DNA from: Bhargavaea ullalensis
GTDB taxonomy: Bacteria > Bacillota > Bacilli > Bacillales_A > Planococcaceae
DNA: 64,000 nt
Assembly: GCF_040545425.1 (NCBI RefSeq)
Contig: NZ_JBEPLW010000003.1
Direction: 5' to 3' (one strand)
Made by a program: the position numbers and the translations under genes. The notes beneath the pieces are model-generated. The model was given only the letters and a program-made list of their open reading frames with translations, did no database searches and had not been told where the DNA came from. Below, in pieces: positions 50,826 through 57,980 of the stretch. Numbering within the stretch: the first letter of the stretch is position 1; each line of letters starts with the position of its first letter.

Positions 50826-51884
50826 TCATTTGCAAAGGATTTCGGAAAGCACTTTGGACAGCCGGTCCATCTGTTCGTCCGTGCCGACCGTGATCCGCAG
50901 ATAGTCCTGGATGCGGGGCTTGCTGAAGTGGCGGACGAGAATGCCGCGGCCTTTCAGCTTTTCGCACAGCTTTTCGGCATCCGCCTCGGGGTGGGTGCAA
51001 AACAGGAAGTTTGCGGAAGAGGGAAGGACGCGGAACCCGAGTGCCCCGAGCTGTTCCACTGCGCGATTCCGTGTTTGGACGATGCGTTTTGTCGTTTCCC
51101 TGAAGTAGGTTTCGTCACGGAACGCCGCTTCCGCACCGGCCTGGGCAAGCCGGTCGAGCGTGTAGGAGTTGAAGGAATCCTTGATCCGCACGAGGGCTTC
51201 GATCAGTCCGGGATGTCCGAGCGCATAGCCCACGCGAAGCCCGGCGAGCGAGCGGGATTTTGAAGTGGTCCGGGTGACGAGCAGGTTGTCGTATTCCCCG
51301 ATGAGGACGGCCGCGGACGGCCCGGCGAAGTCGATGTACGCTTCGTCGATGATGACCGGCCGGTCCGGATTGGCTTCAAGGATCTCCCGGATTCCGTCCA
51401 GCGATTCGTAGATGCCGGTCGGCGCGTTCGGATTCGGCAAAATGATGCCGCCTTCCGCCTGGGCGAAACCGTCGAGATTCAGCGTGAAGCTCTCCCGGAG
51501 CGGGACTTCTTCGTACGGAATGTTGAACAGCTTCGAATAGACGGGGTAGAAACTGTAGGAAATGTCCGGAAAGCGGATGGTCTGGCCAGGATCAAAGAAC
51601 GCCATGAACGAAAATGCGAGCACTTCGTCGGAGCCGTTTGCGACGAAAACATGGTCGGCCGGCAGGTTTTCCCTTTCGGCAATCGCTTGGCAAAGTCCGT
51701 CTGCGGTGGGAGACGGGTACAGTTGCAGACGGCCGATTTCCCGCTGAATGGCTTCGCCCGTCCGAGGACTCGGCGGATACGGGTTCTCGTTCGTGTTCAG
51801 CTTGATGATCTCCGGCCGGTTGAGCTGTTCGCCCGGAATGTACGGCTCCGTCCGCCGCGTCATTTCACTCCAAAGTCTGTTCAT
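50826..51884 (-). CDS. hisC: Histidinol-phosphate aminotransferase HisC
   Basis: PLP-dependent class I/II aminotransferase of 352 residues. The substrate region LNTNENPYPPSPRTGEAI, the PLP ring contact GSDEVLAFSFMAF, NPNAPTG, VIIDEAYIDFAG and the PLP lysine in TRTTSKSRSLAGLRVGYALG are all clear. ATG 51884 has AAAGGATG upstream; the longer frame to 51905 begins in that site. It is the only his gene apart from hisJ outside the main operon, and its promoter shares an operator-like sequence with hisZ. Confidence 0.94.
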   Translation of the reverse strand: MNRLWSEMTRRTEPYIPGEQLNRPEIIKLNTNENPYPPSPRTGEAIQREIGRLQLYPSPTADGLCQAIAERENLPADHVFVANGSDEVLAFSFMAFFDPGQTIRFPDISYSFYPVYSKLFNIPYEEVPLRESFTLNLDGFAQAEGGIILPNPNAPTGIYESLDGIREILEANPDRPVIIDEAYIDFAGPSAAVLIGEYDNLLVTRTTSKSRSLAGLRVGYALGHPGLIEALVRIKDSFNSYTLDRLAQAGAEAAFRDETYFRETTKRIVQTRNRAVEQLGALGFRVLPSSANFLFCTHPEADAEKLCEKLKGRGILVRHFSKPRIQDYLRITVGTDEQMDRLSKVLSEILCK

Positions 51885-51909
51885 GAGATGATCGCATCCT
51901 TTCACTTCA

Positions 51910-51954
51910 ACGATTTAATACACTAAAGTTATCGGATCAAACAGGTGTTGTCAA
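51910..51954 (-). promoter_or_regulatory. hisC promoter with operator-like sequence shared with hisZ
   Basis: TTGACA (51954-51949) and TAACTT (51931-51926) are 17 bases apart. The -10 overlaps ACTTTAGTGTATTAAAT (minus strand, 51930-51914), which resembles the palindrome before hisZ, and both are followed by TTGAAGTGAA. This fits repression by one shared regulator. Confidence 0.6.
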
Positions 51955-52000
51955 CGAAAGGAACGGGTATAGTAGTGTTTGTGAAAGGGGGAGAGCCGAA

Positions 52001-52480
52001 ATGAAAAAACAACTGATGATCATGGCAGCGACGGCACTGCTGCTCGGTGCCTGCGGCGACAAGCAGGAAAATCCGGAACAGGCCCCTGTGGATCCGGACA
52101 ACGAACAGACGGGCGATGCGATCGGGGATCAGACCGACAAAGGCGTCGTCACGGGTGAAGAGGAAAACAAGGATGACCCGGCCGCCGAAAGCACCGATGA
52201 GGACACCATCCACGAAGGGGAAGCGGAAAACGCAGAACCTGCGGAAAGCACGGATGCCTACGAAGAACTGGCGCATGTCAAAGACTACTTCAATCCGGAC
52301 GACTATGAAGTCCGCGTGGCCAGCGACAATCCCGGCAACCGCGTGCTCCTGTTCATGGACGGGGAAAAACCCGCTTACAAGACCGTTTATGTGAAGCATC
52401 AGGACCTGCTGAAAATCATCTCGACGGATGAGGGGCTGCTGGAGCAGGTTAATCTTAAAAAAGAAACATACTCTTTTTAA
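52001..52480 (+). CDS. Acidic lipoprotein of unknown function
   Basis: Unrecognised lipoprotein of 159 residues. The signal peptide KKQLMIMAATALLLGAC gives a lipidated Cys18. It is followed by about 70 residues of low-complexity acidic linker (many Glu, Asp, Pro, Ala), then a short folded C-terminal part (about 95-159) with YEVRVASDNPGNRVLLFMDG and a mixed strand-helix pattern. AAAGGGGGAG precedes the ATG. It stands before another lipoprotein on the same strand, separated by a terminator, so they are probably independent units. Confidence 0.7.
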   Translation: MKKQLMIMAATALLLGACGDKQENPEQAPVDPDNEQTGDAIGDQTDKGVVTGEEENKDDPAAESTDEDTIHEGEAENAEPAESTDAYEELAHVKDYFNPDDYEVRVASDNPGNRVLLFMDGEKPAYKTVYVKHQDLLKIISTDEGLLEQVNLKKETYSF

Positions 52481-52512
52481 AAACCTTTCCCGAAATCGGG
52501 AAAGGTTTTTTG
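52479..52512 (+). terminator. Terminator after the acidic lipoprotein gene
   Basis: AAAACCTTTCCCG pairs with CGGGAAAGGTTTT and runs into six T residues. Confidence 0.85.
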
Positions 52513-52569
52513 CCGTGGGGACTTACAATGGAGAAGTAATCAAAACACCCATCACGGAGGGAGCAATAA

Positions 52570-53190
52570 ATGATGAAAAAATGGAGCATGGCATTGGTGG
52601 TCCTGTTGCTGGCGGCGGGATTGGCCGCCTGCGGCAGCGATCATAAAATGAAACAGAGCGATGAAGAGAAAGTGGAGCCAAAGACCGGAGAGAACCAGGC
52701 TGCTTCGGAAGTTGAAAGTGGGGAAGCGGATCCCGAAGAACAGGAAGACCCCTGGACTTACTATGAAGAGGCGAAGCACGAGGAGACGTGGAACGACCTC
52801 AAGTTTAAGATCGAAAAAGTGGCCGTCAGCGATGAGATGCCCGGCATGGATGATGAAGGAAATGAAGTGATCAAGTCTGCGGTGGGCGTGAAATTCATTA
52901 TTGAAAACACATCAGCGGATAAGGTTTATTCCACCTATCCGGATCAGGCCACGCTCGTCACATCGACGGGGGAGCAGGTGGATGCAGACATGTTGTTCTC
53001 AGACAGTCTGGGCGGCGAAATCCATGAAGGAGTCATCAAGGACGGGGGTGTGTATTTTTATCTGGAACGCGGCGCAGCCAGTGAAATTTCTTGGATCAAG
53101 TTAAACTGGAATTCAAGTTATGAAGACCCTGCCGGAAATTATGACAACGACGAATACCATGAGCACTCCGTTAAAATTGACCTCAAATAA
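52570..53190 (+). CDS. Lipoprotein with DUF4352-like immunoglobulin-type domain
   Basis: Lipoprotein of 206 residues with lipobox GLAAC (Cys21) and an acidic linker to about residue 60. The C-terminal domain has a beta-sandwich pattern (FKIEKVAVSDEM, SAVGVKFIIENTSADKVY, PDQATLVTSTGEQVDAD, VYFYLERGAASEISWIKL), which resembles DUF4352/telokin-like domains of Gram-positive surface lipoproteins. The function of this family is unknown. A second ATG follows the first directly; CACGGAGGGAG lies upstream. A terminator follows. Confidence 0.72.
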   Translation: MMKKWSMALVVLLLAAGLAACGSDHKMKQSDEEKVEPKTGENQAASEVESGEADPEEQEDPWTYYEEAKHEETWNDLKFKIEKVAVSDEMPGMDDEGNEVIKSAVGVKFIIENTSADKVYSTYPDQATLVTSTGEQVDADMLFSDSLGGEIHEGVIKDGGVYFYLERGAASEISWIKLNWNSSYEDPAGNYDNDEYHEHSVKIDLK

Positions 53191-53202
53191 CACAGGAAAA
53201 AG

Positions 53203-53231
53203 AAAGACCGTCAAAATTACGACGGTCTTTT
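53203..53231. terminator. Bidirectional terminator between convergent genes
   Basis: AAAGACCGTC pairs with GACGGTCTTT across a seven-base loop and ends in TTTT. Confidence 0.8.
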
Positions 53232-53234
53232 CGG

Positions 53235-54008
53235 CTATTCAGAAATAGTGACCGCAACTTCTCCTACACCCGGGTACTGAGCCCTGTATGCTCCGGCAGC
53301 TGCCGGGATCGGCGCAAGGAAAGTTCCCGATGAGATGATCATGCCTTTTTTCAGTCGACGGCCGTGCTCGGCAAGTTTCTTGGACAGCCAGACAACTGAG
53401 TTCAACGGGTTTCCAAGCACGGCAGACGAGCAGCCTTCATCGATTTGCTGTCCGTCTTTGTAAAGCACCAGCCTGATATCGGCGAATTTTTCCGCAGTTT
53501 TTGGAGGGTCGACGAAATCTGACCTGACAACCAATCCGGTTGCCGTGTTGTCGCAGATGAGGTCGGCAAGAGAGAAGTTTGGAAACCAGTCTTTATACCG
53601 GGCATCTGGAATTTCGATTCCTGCGGCGATTTTGCTTTTGCCGAGAATCTCTTCCGCACATGCCCCCGGTGAAAGATCATCGGTCAAAATGAAGATGATT
53701 TCCGGTTCGATCAGCGGGGCGAACAGAGCGGAGAGTACAACCCGCTCACCGCTTTTGACGGCATTGGACTGAAGAAGCGTACCGTAGGCTGGCTCATCGG
53801 TTTTGGCAATTGCCTGCGTTTCGGAGCTGGTCATGCTGATCTTGTAACCGGCGATCCTATCCTTTCCAATTTCACATTTTTTTTCGATTAGCTGTTCCTG
53901 AACGGCGTAGGCCTCTTCTTCGCTGAGGGTGTATTCATGGCGGATAAACTCGATGGGTTTCTTTGTTTGATGGGCAGTGAGCAGCTTGTCCACGATTTCT
54001 GTCATCAT
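53235..54008 (-). CDS. 2-keto-4-pentenoate hydratase/4-oxalocrotonate decarboxylase family protein
   Basis: Protein of 257 residues of the MhpD/XylJ/DmpH family. Metal-binding residues of this fold are expected in IEPEIIFIL, and ICDNTATGLVV, VLGNPLNSVVWLSKKLAEHGRRL and GMIISSGTFLAPIP are typical. Members hydrate 2-hydroxypenta-2,4-dienoate or decarboxylate oxalocrotonate in aromatic ring meta-cleavage. No other catabolic genes are near, so the physiological substrate is open. ATG 54008 is chosen since GAGG lies eight bases upstream; ATGs at 54026 and 54014 are alternatives. Confidence 0.8.
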   Translation of the reverse strand: MMTEIVDKLLTAHQTKKPIEFIRHEYTLSEEEAYAVQEQLIEKKCEIGKDRIAGYKISMTSSETQAIAKTDEPAYGTLLQSNAVKSGERVVLSALFAPLIEPEIIFILTDDLSPGACAEEILGKSKIAAGIEIPDARYKDWFPNFSLADLICDNTATGLVVRSDFVDPPKTAEKFADIRLVLYKDGQQIDEGCSSAVLGNPLNSVVWLSKKLAEHGRRLKKGMIISSGTFLAPIPAAAGAYRAQYPGVGEVAVTISE

Positions 54009-54124
54009 TGGCATTGCCTCAATCATCCTTCCGTTGGATATTTGCTGTCCCGTAAACTCTTAGTTACTTCCTGTCAGAAAAAGAATCCGAACCGTTCCGT
54101 AAATCGGCAAAGGTTGTTCGCCGA

Positions 54125-54256
54125 TATGTTGTATTCTAAAGATCGAAGCCGCTCCCCGGACGATTATGACCCGCCGGGGATGCCGGTTTCATCGACATGG
54201 AGTCGGAACGTTCTATCGTGCAGCCCCTTCCCGGCCAGGAAGGGGCCTCTTTTTGT
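54125..54256 (+). ncRNA. Possible small RNA ending in an orphan terminator
   Basis: A strong terminator, GCCCCTTCC pairing with GGAAGGGGC and followed by CTCTTTTT (54222-54255), points along the plus strand although no plus-strand gene precedes it. Upstream are further stems (CCCCGG near 54155 with CCGGGG near 54173). The 185 bases between the two minus-strand genes are otherwise unexplained. No convincing promoter is visible, so this is tentative. Confidence 0.3.
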
Positions 54257-55067
54257 GGCCATCCGGCTCAGCGAGTATCGAGGTGATAAGATGCTCGGAA
54301 TCCCATTCGCCGCGCGAGAAGCGGGTGATCGGGTAGGTCTTCGGGTAAAGGGTGCACTGGATTTCCTTCACCGGCCGTCCTTCTCCGTGCAATCGGAGGA
54401 CCTCATCCCGTAAATTGGAAAGGAATTCGAGTTTGTCCTCCAGCTTTTTACGGCCGTTTTCAACGTACCCTGCATGGCAGCAGAACATTTCCCCGAAGTC
54501 GTAACTAAGGATTTTCTCAAGCGAGCGGATTGTCTCCGGGATGTTTTCCTCCCGCAGGGCAACTTTCTGCTTCACACTGACAAACAAGTCTCCCGAGAAC
54601 AGTTGTCCCGTAGATTCATTCAGCAAAGACACATGGTCCGCTGCGTGTCCGGGCGTCTCGATTGACCGCCAGTTAAAGTGCCGCGAAGAGAAGGTTTCGG
54701 GCATTTCTTCCGATTGGAAGGCCGGACGCCTGCCCCAGAACATCTGCCTGTAAAAGGGGTATCCGGCTCTTCTTGAGCAATCCTCCGCGTATAGCGGACT
54801 CATGTAAATCGGAATCCCCCTGTCCGCACAATAAGCCGCATTTCCGGTGTGGTCTTCATGATAGTGGGTGATTGCGGCAAAATCAGGTTGGGCGTGATCG
54901 ATGAACGGCCGGAAGAACCGACGCAGGGAATGGGCGCCGGTGTCGATCAGGACGCCGTCCGTCTCGAAGGCATAACAGGACAAGGTGACTCCGAGCCCTT
55001 TATTCAGGGCCTGGCAGTATTGCACGCCGGCCTGTTCGCCGAGAACGCCGGTTCCTTTGAATAACAT
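54213..55067 (-). CDS. MBL-fold metallo-hydrolase
   Basis: Metallo-beta-lactamase-fold hydrolase of 284 residues. The zinc motif THYHEDHTG (HxHxDH) near residue 65, ETPGHAADHVSL with a ligand His, LFSGDLFVSVKQ with a ligand Asp, and CHAGYVENG with the last His are all present. The C-terminal helical part with FLSNLRDEVLRLHGEGRPVKEI resembles glyoxalase II-like and quorum-quenching-type hydrolases. The substrate is unknown. ATG 55067 follows GAGGTGG; the longer frame to 55121 has no site. Its last codons overlap the plus-strand terminator at 54222. Confidence 0.82.
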   Translation of the reverse strand: MLFKGTGVLGEQAGVQYCQALNKGLGVTLSCYAFETDGVLIDTGAHSLRRFFRPFIDHAQPDFAAITHYHEDHTGNAAYCADRGIPIYMSPLYAEDCSRRAGYPFYRQMFWGRRPAFQSEEMPETFSSRHFNWRSIETPGHAADHVSLLNESTGQLFSGDLFVSVKQKVALREENIPETIRSLEKILSYDFGEMFCCHAGYVENGRKKLEDKLEFLSNLRDEVLRLHGEGRPVKEIQCTLYPKTYPITRFSRGEWDSEHLITSILAEPDGHKKRPLPGREGAAR

Positions 55068-55216
55068 CAGATCCACCTCACAGATTGTTTCCTCTACTCT
55101 ATCACATGAATGACTGATCATTCATAAGTAACAGATAAATTTACGGGCTTTCTGCGAATTCAGCCAGTTTTTGTTATACTAGTTCGTGATAACCCAACAA
55201 GAAGGAGTCCTGCATC

Positions 55217-55624
55217 ATGGTTGCGTCCGAACTTGACCGCGTCCGCGCGGATTTTGAAGACAGCGAGTATTTCCGGTTCCTGGGACTGGAGATCACCAAG
55301 CTGGAGGAAGGGGACGTCGAGCTGCGCCTGCCGTACAAGCCGGAACTGGACAATGTCCGGAGCACCGTGCACGGGGGAGTGTTCATGAGCGTGCTCGATA
55401 CGGTCATGGGCCTGCATATTCGGTCGATCGGCTATGATGACACGATGACCATCCAGATGCAAACTCAGTTCTTGCGCCCGCTCGTCGGTGGGGCGATGAC
55501 TGCGCGCGCCGAAGTGATCAACCGGACGAAAAGCACGGTCTTGCTGGAAGGGCGCCTGTACAATGAGGCGGATGAGTTGATCGGTTATTCAACGGGTACA
55601 TTCAAAGTAATGAAATTCGACTGA
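55217..55624 (+). CDS. PaaI-type hotdog-fold thioesterase
   Basis: Hotdog-fold acyl-CoA thioesterase of 135 residues. The PaaI-family signature is seen as NVRSTVHGGVFMSVLDTVMGL, with the HGG motif and the catalytic Asp, followed by TIQMQTQFLRPLVGGAMTARAEVINRTKSTVLLEGRLY. It probably hydrolyses a phenylacetyl-, hydroxybenzoyl- or fatty-acyl-CoA. AAGGAG lies before the ATG, and it is 15 bases upstream of pcp, so the two may be co-transcribed. Confidence 0.87.
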   Translation: MVASELDRVRADFEDSEYFRFLGLEITKLEEGDVELRLPYKPELDNVRSTVHGGVFMSVLDTVMGLHIRSIGYDDTMTIQMQTQFLRPLVGGAMTARAEVINRTKSTVLLEGRLYNEADELIGYSTGTFKVMKFD

Positions 55625-55639
55625 GGGGGAAGATTTTGG

Positions 55640-56245
55640 ATGAAGACGATTTTGCTGACGGGGTTCGAACCATTTCTGGACTATCCGGTGAATCCGACAA
55701 TGCGGATTGCGGAGGAGCTGGACGGTGCGGAAATCGGGGATTATAAAGTCACCAGCCGTATTTTGCCGGTCGACTTCAACCGGGCGGAGGCACGGCTGAT
55801 GGGCCTCATCCGGGAAGTCGATCCGGCTGTGACCGTTTCGCTCGGTCTGGCAGCGGGGCGTTACAAAATGACGCCGGAGCGGGTGGCGATCAACGTCCAG
55901 GACGGCGCCCCGGACAATGACGGCAATCATCCGGTTGATAGGCCGATCAACGAAGATGCGCCGGATGCGTACTTTTCCACACTGCCGGTCCGTGATATGG
56001 TCAATGCGCTGACCGAGGCAGGCCTGCCCGCAGAAGTGTCGAACACGGCAGGTACCTATCTCTGCAATAATGTCATGTTCGGCGGACTTCATTATGCGGC
56101 GACCGAACGTCCGGGCATGCGATCGGGATTCATCCACATTCCGGCTTCCCATGAACTCGGAATCCGGCACGGCCGCATTCCGAGCTGGAGCCATGAGGAT
56201 CTTGCGCGCGGCGTGAAATTGTGTCTGGAAGTCATTTCGAGATAA
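55640..56245 (+). CDS. pcp: Pyrrolidone-carboxylate peptidase (pyroglutamyl peptidase I)
   Basis: Cysteine peptidase of 201 residues (family C15) that removes N-terminal pyroglutamate from peptides. The catalytic triad is Glu80 (MTPERVAIN), Cys142 (NTAGTYLCNNVMF) and His166 (GFIHIPAS), at the usual positions and length. The start LLTGFEPFLDYPVNPT is typical. AGGGGGAAG precedes the ATG. Its product pyroglutamate is the substrate of the 5-oxoprolinase encoded at 12393-14852. A terminator and then a 21-bp array follow. Confidence 0.94.
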   Translation: MKTILLTGFEPFLDYPVNPTMRIAEELDGAEIGDYKVTSRILPVDFNRAEARLMGLIREVDPAVTVSLGLAAGRYKMTPERVAINVQDGAPDNDGNHPVDRPINEDAPDAYFSTLPVRDMVNALTEAGLPAEVSNTAGTYLCNNVMFGGLHYAATERPGMRSGFIHIPASHELGIRHGRIPSWSHEDLARGVKLCLEVISR

Positions 56246-56248
56246 AAA

Positions 56249-56297
56249 GGATGTGCGTGAAGGCCGTCAACAGGCCTTCCGCACATCCTTTTTTGTG
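56249..56297 (+). terminator. Terminator after pcp
   Basis: AAAAGGATGTGCG with GAAGGCC pairs with GGCCTTCCGCACATCCTTTT, followed by TTTT. Confidence 0.85.
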
Positions 56298-56422
56298 AAT
56301 CGAATGATTGTGTGCCCGAGTCGAACGATTCTCTCTCCGAGTCGAACGATTCAGCTCCCGAGTCGAACGATTCTCTCTCCGAGTCGAACGATTCAGCTCC
56401 CGAGTCGAACGATTCAGCTCGC
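56297..56422. repeat. 21-bp periodic intergenic array 9 (core GAGTCGAACGATTC)
   Basis: Six units start at 56297, 56318, 56339, 56360, 56381 and 56402. The core GAGTCGAACGATTC is almost invariant; the variable part is either TCTCTCC or AGCTCCC in alternation. It is the least diverged array of the window and lies between convergent pcp and the amidohydrolase gene. Confidence 0.93.
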
Positions 56423-56438
56423 GCAAGGGGACATGCCC

Positions 56439-57731
56439 TCAGCCGGCGTCTCCGTTTAGCCGAAGCGCCGCCCGGAACAGGACATCGACTGCAGCGAACA
56501 TCGTTTCTTCATTGATGTCGAACCGTTCGTTGTGATGTCCTGCGGCGAGGTCGGTGCCGGCGATGCAGTAAGTGGCCTCCCCGCCGTTTTGGATCACGCG
56601 TTCCATGAAGTAGGTGGCATCTTCGGAGCCGGCAGATGCGTTGTCCTCAAGGACGACCGTCTCGACAAATGCCGAATCCGCAGCGACTTCAGCCAATGTG
56701 CGGGCAAGGCCTTCCGAACATTGGCAGTCAACCGCCTCGCCGACCGTCCTGAATTCAACATCTACCCCGTACATGTCTGCGGCGCCGCGGATGATGCGTT
56801 CGGCCTGTGCTTTCATGAAGGCATTCACATCTGCGTTCTGGCCGCGTGTTTCGATCTTCATTTCCGCCCGGTCGGCGATGACGTTTCGGCCGCTGCCGGC
56901 ATGCAGCTCGCCGACGTTCACGCGGGAGGAACCGCCGGAATGCCGCGGGATGGCATGCAGATGAACCGCCGCGGTCGCCGCGGCAAGCAGGGCATTGCAG
57001 CCCTCTTCCGGCTTGGCGCCTGCATGGGAAGCGATGCCGCGGAACGTCACGTCGATTTTCGAGGTTGCCAGAAAGCCGTTTGAGGCGGCGAGGAAAGTTC
57101 CGTGGGGCACGCCGGTGCCGACATGGGTGGCGATGAAGAAATCGGCACCGTCCACGACTCCGGCTTCCGCCATCGACCGCGCACCGCGGGTTCCTTCTTC
57201 GGCCGGCTGGAAAATGAGGCGGACTGTGCCGGAAAGCAGCCCGGCGTTTTCCGACAGGAGGCGGGCGAGCCCCAGGCCGATTGTCGTGTGGGCATCATGG
57301 CCGCACGCATGCATCGAGCCTTCATTCAGCGACCGGAAGTTTTCCCGGCGGGGGACGTGGTCATCGGAATCGGACTCGGTGATCGGCAGGGCGTCCATGT
57401 CCACGCGGAACACGGTGAGGGAACCGGGACGGCCGGTTTTCAAGTCCGCGACGATGCCGGTATAGCCTTCCTTGAATCGGTCCACGGTCCGCGGATCGGC
57501 GCCGTTCGCTTTCGCCCACTCGAAATGGGCGGCCGTTTCTTCGTCGGACGGCTTGCCCATGACGGCATCCGGTTTCATGACGTCTGTACCGGTCCGGATT
57601 TCAAAGCCGAGCCGGATAAGTTCCGACGCGACGATCGAGGCCGTCCTCATTTCAAGAAATCCCTGTTCCGGATGGCGGTGCAGGTCGCGCCGGCGATCGA
57701 TCAATTCGGCTTTCAGTTGTTCATTCAACAT
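56439..57731 (-). CDS. abgA: M20-family amidohydrolase, AbgA-like
   Basis: Zinc-dependent amidohydrolase of 430 residues (M20D). The opening IDRRRDLHRHPEQGFLEMRTA and the metal region ACGHDAHTTIGLGLARLL are diagnostic, with FQPAEEGTRGARSMAEAG carrying the catalytic Glu pair. The lid domain follows around FRGIASHAGAKPEEGCNAL, and metal ligands return near the end. E. coli AbgA is similar and works with AbgB to split p-aminobenzoyl-glutamate. AGGAAGG lies upstream of ATG 57731. It is downstream of abgB and abgT on the same strand, separated from abgT by a palindromic repeat. Confidence 0.82.
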   Translation of the reverse strand: MLNEQLKAELIDRRRDLHRHPEQGFLEMRTASIVASELIRLGFEIRTGTDVMKPDAVMGKPSDEETAAHFEWAKANGADPRTVDRFKEGYTGIVADLKTGRPGSLTVFRVDMDALPITESDSDDHVPRRENFRSLNEGSMHACGHDAHTTIGLGLARLLSENAGLLSGTVRLIFQPAEEGTRGARSMAEAGVVDGADFFIATHVGTGVPHGTFLAASNGFLATSKIDVTFRGIASHAGAKPEEGCNALLAAATAAVHLHAIPRHSGGSSRVNVGELHAGSGRNVIADRAEMKIETRGQNADVNAFMKAQAERIIRGAADMYGVDVEFRTVGEAVDCQCSEGLARTLAEVAADSAFVETVVLEDNASAGSEDATYFMERVIQNGGEATYCIAGTDLAAGHHNERFDINEETMFAAVDVLFRAALRLNGDAG

Positions 57732-57802
57732 GACGATCCTTCCTTTCTTGTTGGCAATGTAGAATAAAAGGCATTCGGATAAGCGGTAAATTTCACCGTG
57801 GG

Positions 57803-57936
57803 AAAGCAAAAAGCAAGGACGGCGGGCGACTCCTGCGGGAAAGCCGACCGGCCAAGACCCCGCACGGCTTTAAGCCGGAGGAGGCTTGGCGGTTGGCCCG
57901 CGGAAAGCAACCAGAGTCCTTGCTTTTTGCATGTTT
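57803..57936. repeat. Palindromic intergenic repeat, copy C (reverse orientation)
   Basis: GCAAAAAGCAAGGAC (near 57807) and GTCCTTGCTTTTTGC (near 57917) bound an imperfect palindrome whose inner arms match copies A and B in reverse complement. TTTTTGGACAGCCCC follows at about 57959, a remnant of the outer arm seen in copy A. It separates abgT from the abgA-like gene. Confidence 0.75.
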
Positions 57937-57980
57937 GGTTGGGTAATCGACTAATCGACTTTTTGGACAGCCCCGTGTTG

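Noticed and set aside
56232..56426. Minus-strand frame encoding RELNRST-type heptads
   Set aside because: Again a reading of a 21-bp array in one frame, without start signals or similarity to the peptides of other arrays.
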